From a virus, in the IMG/VR virus record IMGVR_UViG_3300021085_000173, positions 1 to 27,097 of that record: a stretch of 27,097 bases of DNA; one strand, given 5' to 3'. The translations under genes and the position numbers were made by a program. Of the stretch, positions 23,188 to 27,097 are shown piece by piece. Below the pieces are notes generated by a model. The model made no database searches, was not told the origin of the DNA, and was given only the letters and a program-made list of their open reading frames with translations. How positions within the stretch are numbered: the first letter of the stretch is position 1; the number at the start of each line of letters is the position of its first letter.

Positions 23188-24156
23188 TTAGTTAATTATA
23201 GTAGTGATTTATCCGTTCTGTCTAAAGTATCAGTAGGAACTGCATCTTCCCCAGTTGCAACTGCAAATTACGATATTGCACCAGATGGAACAATGACTGC
23301 AACGAGAGTTGTTTTTGATTTAAACGGAGGCAATACATATAACGATAGAAGTATATTAAGACAAGCTATACCAGTAGGTAGTAATTATTACTTTTCTATT
23401 TATGTAAAAAGTACAAATGGAACAGAACAAAAAGTTTTTTGGCACGATGGAGGAGAAGTAACGCCAGTAACAGTAACTAATGAATGGAAAAGAATTACTT
23501 ATGACGCAAGAAGTAATGTATCTTATGGAGGAATTGCTTTAAATGGATTAGATGGTGTAGATACATCTGACATTTTAGTATGGGGTTTTCAAATAGAAAC
23601 TGGAAACGTAGCATCTTCCTACATCCCAACCTCTGGCTCAACAGTACAACGTGCTGCTGAAACCGCTTCTGGTTCTGGTAGTTCTGGAGTTTTTAATGAT
23701 AGTGAGGGAATTCTATATGCCAACATAGCTGCGAATGCTGATGATTCAACTTATAGAAGTATAAGTATCAATAATGGCTCAACATCAAACTATGTACAAA
23801 TAGGGTTTGACTCATCTGGTTCAAATAAAATATTTGGTAACATTAGACCAAGTGGTAGTTCTTTTTCAGTAACTACAAGTAATATAGTCAATTTTAATAA
23901 GGTTTTAATAAAATATAAAGTTAATGATTGCTCTCTTTGGATTAATGGATTCGAAGTTGGTATTGACTTAAACGGAGTAGTTCCTTCTGGATTAAATGAA
24001 TTAGGTTTTGATACTGGAGGTGTTGCAACTTGGTATGGTAAAGCAAAAGAAATAGCATACTATGATGAAATTTTGACAGATGAAGAATTGGAGTATATGA
24101 CAAGTTATAGGTCATTATCAGAAATGTTAAAAGAATTAAATATAAAAGCATTATAA
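22951..24156 (+). CDS. Fibre/lectin-like protein, paralog 3
   Basis: 401 residues with the same layout: anchor module (MAKQLKFGNGEWYGADGSIL ... SATRVNKEGLIELV), CBM-like domain, hinge (SSYIPTSGSTVQRAAETASG, SG) and LamG-like domain ending in VLIKYKVNDCSLWINGFEVG. Its first about 80 residues are nearly identical to paralog 4 and its last 35 to paralog 2, while the middle matches neither. It is therefore a cassette-like mosaic. It starts one base after the paralog 2 stop. Function as an adhesin or fibre is inferred from the domain types. Confidence 0.7.
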   Translation: MAKQLKFGNGEWYGADGSILAYNDLNDNYKPLPFKFERGSSATRVNKEGLIELVGSNQPRVDYKDSSDGVFLLEKEATNLVNYSSDLSVLSKVSVGTASSPVATANYDIAPDGTMTATRVVFDLNGGNTYNDRSILRQAIPVGSNYYFSIYVKSTNGTEQKVFWHDGGEVTPVTVTNEWKRITYDARSNVSYGGIALNGLDGVDTSDILVWGFQIETGNVASSYIPTSGSTVQRAAETASGSGSSGVFNDSEGILYANIAANADDSTYRSISINNGSTSNYVQIGFDSSGSNKIFGNIRPSGSSFSVTTSNIVNFNKVLIKYKVNDCSLWINGFEVGIDLNGVVPSGLNELGFDTGGVATWYGKAKEIAYYDEILTDEELEYMTSYRSLSEMLKELNIKAL

Positions 24157-24394
24157 AATGGCAAAACAATTAAAATTTGGTAATGGCGAATGGTATGGAG
24201 CAGATGGCTCTATCCTTGCATACAACGATTTAAACGATAACTATAAGCCGCTTCCTTTCAAATTTGAGCGTGGAAGTTCAGCAACAAGAGTAAATAAAGA
24301 AGGGTTGATTGAAGTAGTTGGTGGTAATCAACCAAGAATAGATTATAAAGACAGTAGTGATGGTGTGTTTCTTTTGGAGAAGGCAGCTACAAAT
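24064..24394 (+). repeat. Direct repeat copy B at the paralog 3/4 junction
   Basis: This covers the 3' end of paralog 3, the one-base gap and the 5' end of paralog 4, matching 22857-23187 almost base for base, including the intergenic AAATGGC context. Synonymous and conservative changes dominate the few differences, which implies a recent duplication or continuing recombination. Confidence 0.8.
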
Positions 24395-25441
24395 TCAATT
24401 ACTTATTCGGAAGATTTTAGTAATTCAGTATGGAGTACTTGGCAATCAACTAAAACATTATCAAATAACATTAATCCAAAAGGAACAAATGGTTACTACG
24501 AAATTTCACATACTGGAAGTTCATCAGATAATCCAAATACAAGATTAACAAATGTTTCTTTAAATGGTTCTTATACGTTAAGTTTCTTTATTAAAATAAA
24601 TCAGTCAAGGTATATTTCTTTATCAATAGAAGATTATAATGGAGATAGAGCAAGAGTGTACTTTGATACAATAAATAAAACATTTACAACAATTAGTAAT
24701 GTAGGTTCTCCTATAACTAATACATCTTATAGTGAATTTTCAAATGGTTGGATTAGAATATCACTATCAGTAAACTTATTAAATGCAGTTTACGATGAAG
24801 TAGGTATAGGTATATACAACCCAAGTGGTTCTTTTCCATCTGCAAGTGGAGAAGTTATTTCTGTTTTTGGAGCAATGATTGAACAAGGCAGTTACGCATC
24901 TTCATACATCCCAACACAAGGTTCTACTCAAACTCGTTTAGCTGAAACTGCTAATGGTTCTGGTAGTTCTGGAGCGTTTAATGATAGTGAAGGTGTACTA
25001 TTTGCTAATATACAAGGATTAAATGAAGTTTATAGATTAGGTATTTCAGAAAATGCATCAACCTCTAATAGAATTTTAATAGGTCAAAGTAGTAGCTTTT
25101 TATCATATGTAGTTACCTCTGGTTCAACACCAGTTGTAAATAATAATGTTAGTGGATATGGATTAAATCAAAAATTAAAAATAGCTGCTAAATACAAGCA
25201 GAACGATTTCGCTTTATGGGTAAATGGTTTTGAGGTTGTTACAGTTTCAAGTGGTAATACACCAACTAATTTAAACTCATTAGATTTTAAGGGTCAAGGG
25301 GCTAATGCTTACATAAAAACAAAAGAATTAGCATACTATGATGAAGTTTTGACAGACCTTGAATTAGAAACGCTTACATCTTACAGAACTTGGGAAGAAA
25401 TGGTAAACGAATTAAACTTAAATATTATACACAATGAGTAA
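24158..25441 (+). CDS. Fibre/lectin-like protein, paralog 4
   Basis: 427 residues. The anchor module is almost the same as in paralog 3. The CBM-like part begins YSEDFSNSVWSTWQ and is longer (about 25 residues more). The hinge (ASSYIPTQGSTQTRLAETAN) contains a 26-base stretch (24896-24921) identical to paralog 2. The LamG-like part includes LKIAAKYKQNDFALWVNGFE. The C-terminus (YYDEVLTDLELETLTSYRTW) has diverged from paralogs 2 and 3. The stop overlaps the next start by 8 bases. Confidence 0.7.
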   Translation: MAKQLKFGNGEWYGADGSILAYNDLNDNYKPLPFKFERGSSATRVNKEGLIEVVGGNQPRIDYKDSSDGVFLLEKAATNSITYSEDFSNSVWSTWQSTKTLSNNINPKGTNGYYEISHTGSSSDNPNTRLTNVSLNGSYTLSFFIKINQSRYISLSIEDYNGDRARVYFDTINKTFTTISNVGSPITNTSYSEFSNGWIRISLSVNLLNAVYDEVGIGIYNPSGSFPSASGEVISVFGAMIEQGSYASSYIPTQGSTQTRLAETANGSGSSGAFNDSEGVLFANIQGLNEVYRLGISENASTSNRILIGQSSSFLSYVVTSGSTPVVNNNVSGYGLNQKLKIAAKYKQNDFALWVNGFEVVTVSSGNTPTNLNSLDFKGQGANAYIKTKELAYYDEVLTDLELETLTSYRTWEEMVNELNLNIIHNE

Positions 25442-26618
25442 TACACTTAAACTGGGTAACGGACAATGGGCAACTGGTAAAGATACCTTGCTTGGGTACA
25501 ATTCAGAAAATAACAATATAAAGCCATTACCCTTTTCATTCAGCAGAGATAGTAGTGCTACTGTTGTAAACAAAGATGGTTTAATCGAAACTGTTGGTAG
25601 TGGAAAACCAAGAATAGATTTTAAGGATAATACTAAAGGTGCTTTGTTGTTAGAGCCAGAGAGGAGAAATATAGTTTTAACAAGTGCAAGTGGTACTTAT
25701 GGTAATAATCCAGCATCTGAAACAAATATAATTTCTCCAGATGGCACAAACAACGCAGTAATACCAACCCCCAATGGTAATTCTGATAGATACCAATACA
25801 CAATAAGCGGAGGAACATATTCTACAAACACAAAACTGGCTTATTCTTGGTATAGAAAAAGAATATCCACACCTATTGATGTTTCTAAAATAGGAGATTT
25901 ACTTTTAGCTTCTATACAAAACGCTACACAAGTAGGTTCAACAACTAAAATAGAAAGTGATGTAAATGGTTTTGATAGATTTCAAGCTATTTTTAATATA
26001 ACTGATGGTTCTGCTACAAGTATTATTAGAGGGTATTTTGGTTCAGTTTTAGGTATAGGTAATTCATCAGTTGCTTACTGGGGACACCAAGTCGAACAAG
26101 GCAGTTACGCTACATCGTATATTCCTACATCTGGAAGTGCAGTAACGAGGGTTGCAGATAGTTGTAGTAATGGTGCTAATGACCAAGTAATAAATTCAAC
26201 AGAGGGTGTATTGTATTATGAAGCAACTTATATTGATGGAAGTGATTATAATTCCATAACTGTTTCAAATTCATCTGGTTCTGAAAAATCAAGAACTTGG
26301 TATGATGATACTAATTTAATTTTTGCAAGTTATGTTAATAATGTTAATCAAACATTTATAGCATATCCTATTTTTAAAAATATAAATTATAAAATAGCTA
26401 TAAGATATAAGTTAAATGATTTTGCTTTGTATGTAAATGGAAATAAAGCAACAAATATAGTGGTAAATTTAGGTGGTGTTTCTCCACAAAATTCATACAA
26501 TAAATTAAGTTTTAATAGTGGAGATATTTATAGTAAATTCTTTGGAAACATAAAAGATTTAAAATTATACAACACCGCATTAACAGACCAAGAATTAATT
26601 GCATTAACAACAATTTAA
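25434..26618 (+). CDS. Fibre/lectin-like protein, paralog 5
   Basis: 394 residues and the most divergent of the anchor-sharing group: MSNTLKLGNGQWATGKDTLL, FSRDSSATVVNKDGLIETVG, CBM-like middle with SPDGTNNAV, hinge (YATSYIPTSGSAVTRVADSC, SNG) and LamG-like domain with IAIRYKLNDFALYVNGNKAT. It ends shortly after LYNTALTDQELIALTTI, lacking the extra 20-25 C-terminal residues of paralogs 2-4. The ATG overlaps the stop of paralog 4. It is the last member of the array. Confidence 0.7.
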   Translation: MSNTLKLGNGQWATGKDTLLGYNSENNNIKPLPFSFSRDSSATVVNKDGLIETVGSGKPRIDFKDNTKGALLLEPERRNIVLTSASGTYGNNPASETNIISPDGTNNAVIPTPNGNSDRYQYTISGGTYSTNTKLAYSWYRKRISTPIDVSKIGDLLLASIQNATQVGSTTKIESDVNGFDRFQAIFNITDGSATSIIRGYFGSVLGIGNSSVAYWGHQVEQGSYATSYIPTSGSAVTRVADSCSNGANDQVINSTEGVLYYEATYIDGSDYNSITVSNSSGSEKSRTWYDDTNLIFASYVNNVNQTFIAYPIFKNINYKIAIRYKLNDFALYVNGNKATNIVVNLGGVSPQNSYNKLSFNSGDIYSKFFGNIKDLKLYNTALTDQELIALTTI

Positions 26619-26657
26619 CAAGAGTAACAAATACACATATTAAACTAACAAGAGTAA
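26616..26657 (+). repeat. Two 12-base direct repeats upstream of 26669
   Basis: TAACAAGAGTAA occurs at 26616-26627, overlapping the paralog 5 stop, and again at 26646-26657, 30 bases apart, in the short gap before the next gene. It may be a small duplication or a protein-binding site. Confidence 0.5.
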
Positions 26658-26668
26658 ATTAATAAATT

Positions 26669-27019
26669 ATGAAAATCGGTAAATATCAATTCGACAGTAG
26701 AGAAGCAGCACAAACAAAGATTGATGCTTTAGGTACAGAAACAGATGAGGATGGAAACGAGTATCCAACTCACAAACACACAATCGTACATTTAGGAAAC
26801 ATTGTACTAACCCCAGCAGTAATTGACGAAGATGGAGAAGTAGAAACAGAAGCAGTATTATCTGACGATTGGCACGTTGATGTGTTATGGTCTGGATTAG
26901 AACCTGATGAAGATGGAACTATTAGCCACCCTTATGGATGGGCTGGTAAAGCAGTTGACATTGATGGGGATGGTGTACACGCTTTCTTTGGATTAAGCTA
27001 CGATGCTTTAAAATTCTAA
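26669..27019 (+). CDS. Small acidic hypothetical protein (116 aa)
   Basis: 116 residues starting MKIGKYQFDSREAAQTKIDA. It is acidic, with strands such as HKHTIVHLGNIVLTPAVIDE and DWHVDVLWSGLEPDEDGTIS, and it ends GVHAFFGLSYDALKF. Codon choice (ATC, TTC, AAC) resembles that of the major capsid more than that of the fibre genes, hinting at high expression. I have the impression of similar proteins downstream of phage fibre genes, but their function is unknown. It could be a minor virion protein. Confidence 0.65.
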   Translation: MKIGKYQFDSREAAQTKIDALGTETDEDGNEYPTHKHTIVHLGNIVLTPAVIDEDGEVETEAVLSDDWHVDVLWSGLEPDEDGTISHPYGWAGKAVDIDGDGVHAFFGLSYDALKF

Positions 27020-27029
27020 AAAATAAATA

Positions 27030-27097
27030 ATGAGCAAAAGCATAACCGAAAATACAGAACTCACTTTAGATGTAAAGACATTGGTTATTATTATATC
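27030..27097 (+). CDS. Start of a possible membrane protein gene, 3' end outside window
   Basis: ATG at 27030 opens a frame to the window edge: 22 codons, MSKSITENTELTLDVKTLVI followed by II. The hydrophobic turn at the end (TLVIII) suggests the start of a transmembrane segment. Position after the fibre block would suit a holin or a tail-associated membrane protein, but too little is visible to say more. Confidence 0.5.
   Translation, partial: MSKSITENTELTLDVKTLVIII

Noticed and set aside
21736-25433. DnaA-box matches TTATACACA at 21736-21744 and 25425-25433
   Set aside because: Both fall inside fibre coding sequence, are single and isolated, and about two such matches are expected by chance in this A+T-rich window. 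No clustered origin was seen.
20476-26618. Diversity-generating retroelement acting on the fibre genes
   Set aside because: No reverse transcriptase gene or template repeat is visible, and differences between paralogs are not restricted to adenines.
1-27097. tRNA genes, CRISPR arrays, insertion sequences, integrase or lysis genes
   Set aside because: I looked for cloverleaf-like blocks, regularly spaced short repeats, transposase or recombinase motifs and endolysin motifs and found none that I could support.

Overview
The window is a contiguous stretch of a tailed bacteriophage or prophage with a siphovirus-type set of structural genes. All 42 recognisable coding regions lie on the + strand. 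The likely host is a member of the Bacteroidota, probably a flavobacterium. The DNA is A+T rich, start codons lack Shine-Dalgarno sequences and sit in A-rich leaders, one host-like promoter matches the Bacteroidota pattern (TTTG then TAnnTTTG, about 909-942), and the structural proteins look like families I associate with Bacteroidota phages. I cannot tell free phage from prophage: no integrase, attachment site or bacterial flank is visible.

Positions 1-4803 hold the early/replication and accessory genes, tightly packed and often overlapping as ATGA or TAATG. They are several tiny proteins (HTH-like, zinc-finger-like, single-membrane-span), a candidate PD-(D/E)XK nuclease, a DUF3310-type protein, a FEN/T5-type 5'-3' exonuclease, a stand-alone DnaA domain IV-like protein, a ParB-like protein and a very compact C5-cytosine methyltransferase.

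Positions 4818-6824 hold the packaging operon: a second ParB-like protein, terminase small subunit and terminase large subunit (GTG start), closed by a hairpin terminator. Positions 6843-13796 hold the tail operon: a tail assembly chaperone pair that appears to be joined by a -1 ribosomal frameshift in a run of nine T, a tail-completion candidate, an HK97 gp10-like protein, two large distal-tail/baseplate candidates and the tape measure. Positions 13824-19832 hold the head genes: XkdF-like protease, a Cys-rich microprotein, an acidic scaffold candidate, major capsid, a tail-tube candidate, an unknown protein, the portal (with an unusual C-terminal Cys/His domain) and a connector. From 19895 to 26618 lie a small carbohydrate-binding-like protein and five tandem paralogous fibre/lectin-like genes. 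The window ends with a small acidic protein and the start of another gene.

Two features stand out. First, a 17-bp motif, WACTATATAYWWATATG, occurs five times, each time with its last three bases forming the start codon of the first gene of a late block (4832, 6857, 13838, 14968, 17228). Two copies directly follow clear hairpin terminators and one follows a weaker hairpin. It looks like a phage-specific late control element, possibly a promoter giving leaderless mRNAs. Second, the five fibre paralogs are mosaics of conserved ends, a conserved hinge and divergent middles. Gene ends and starts at two successive junctions are nearly identical over about 330 bp, which suggests cassette duplication and exchange for diversifying receptor binding.
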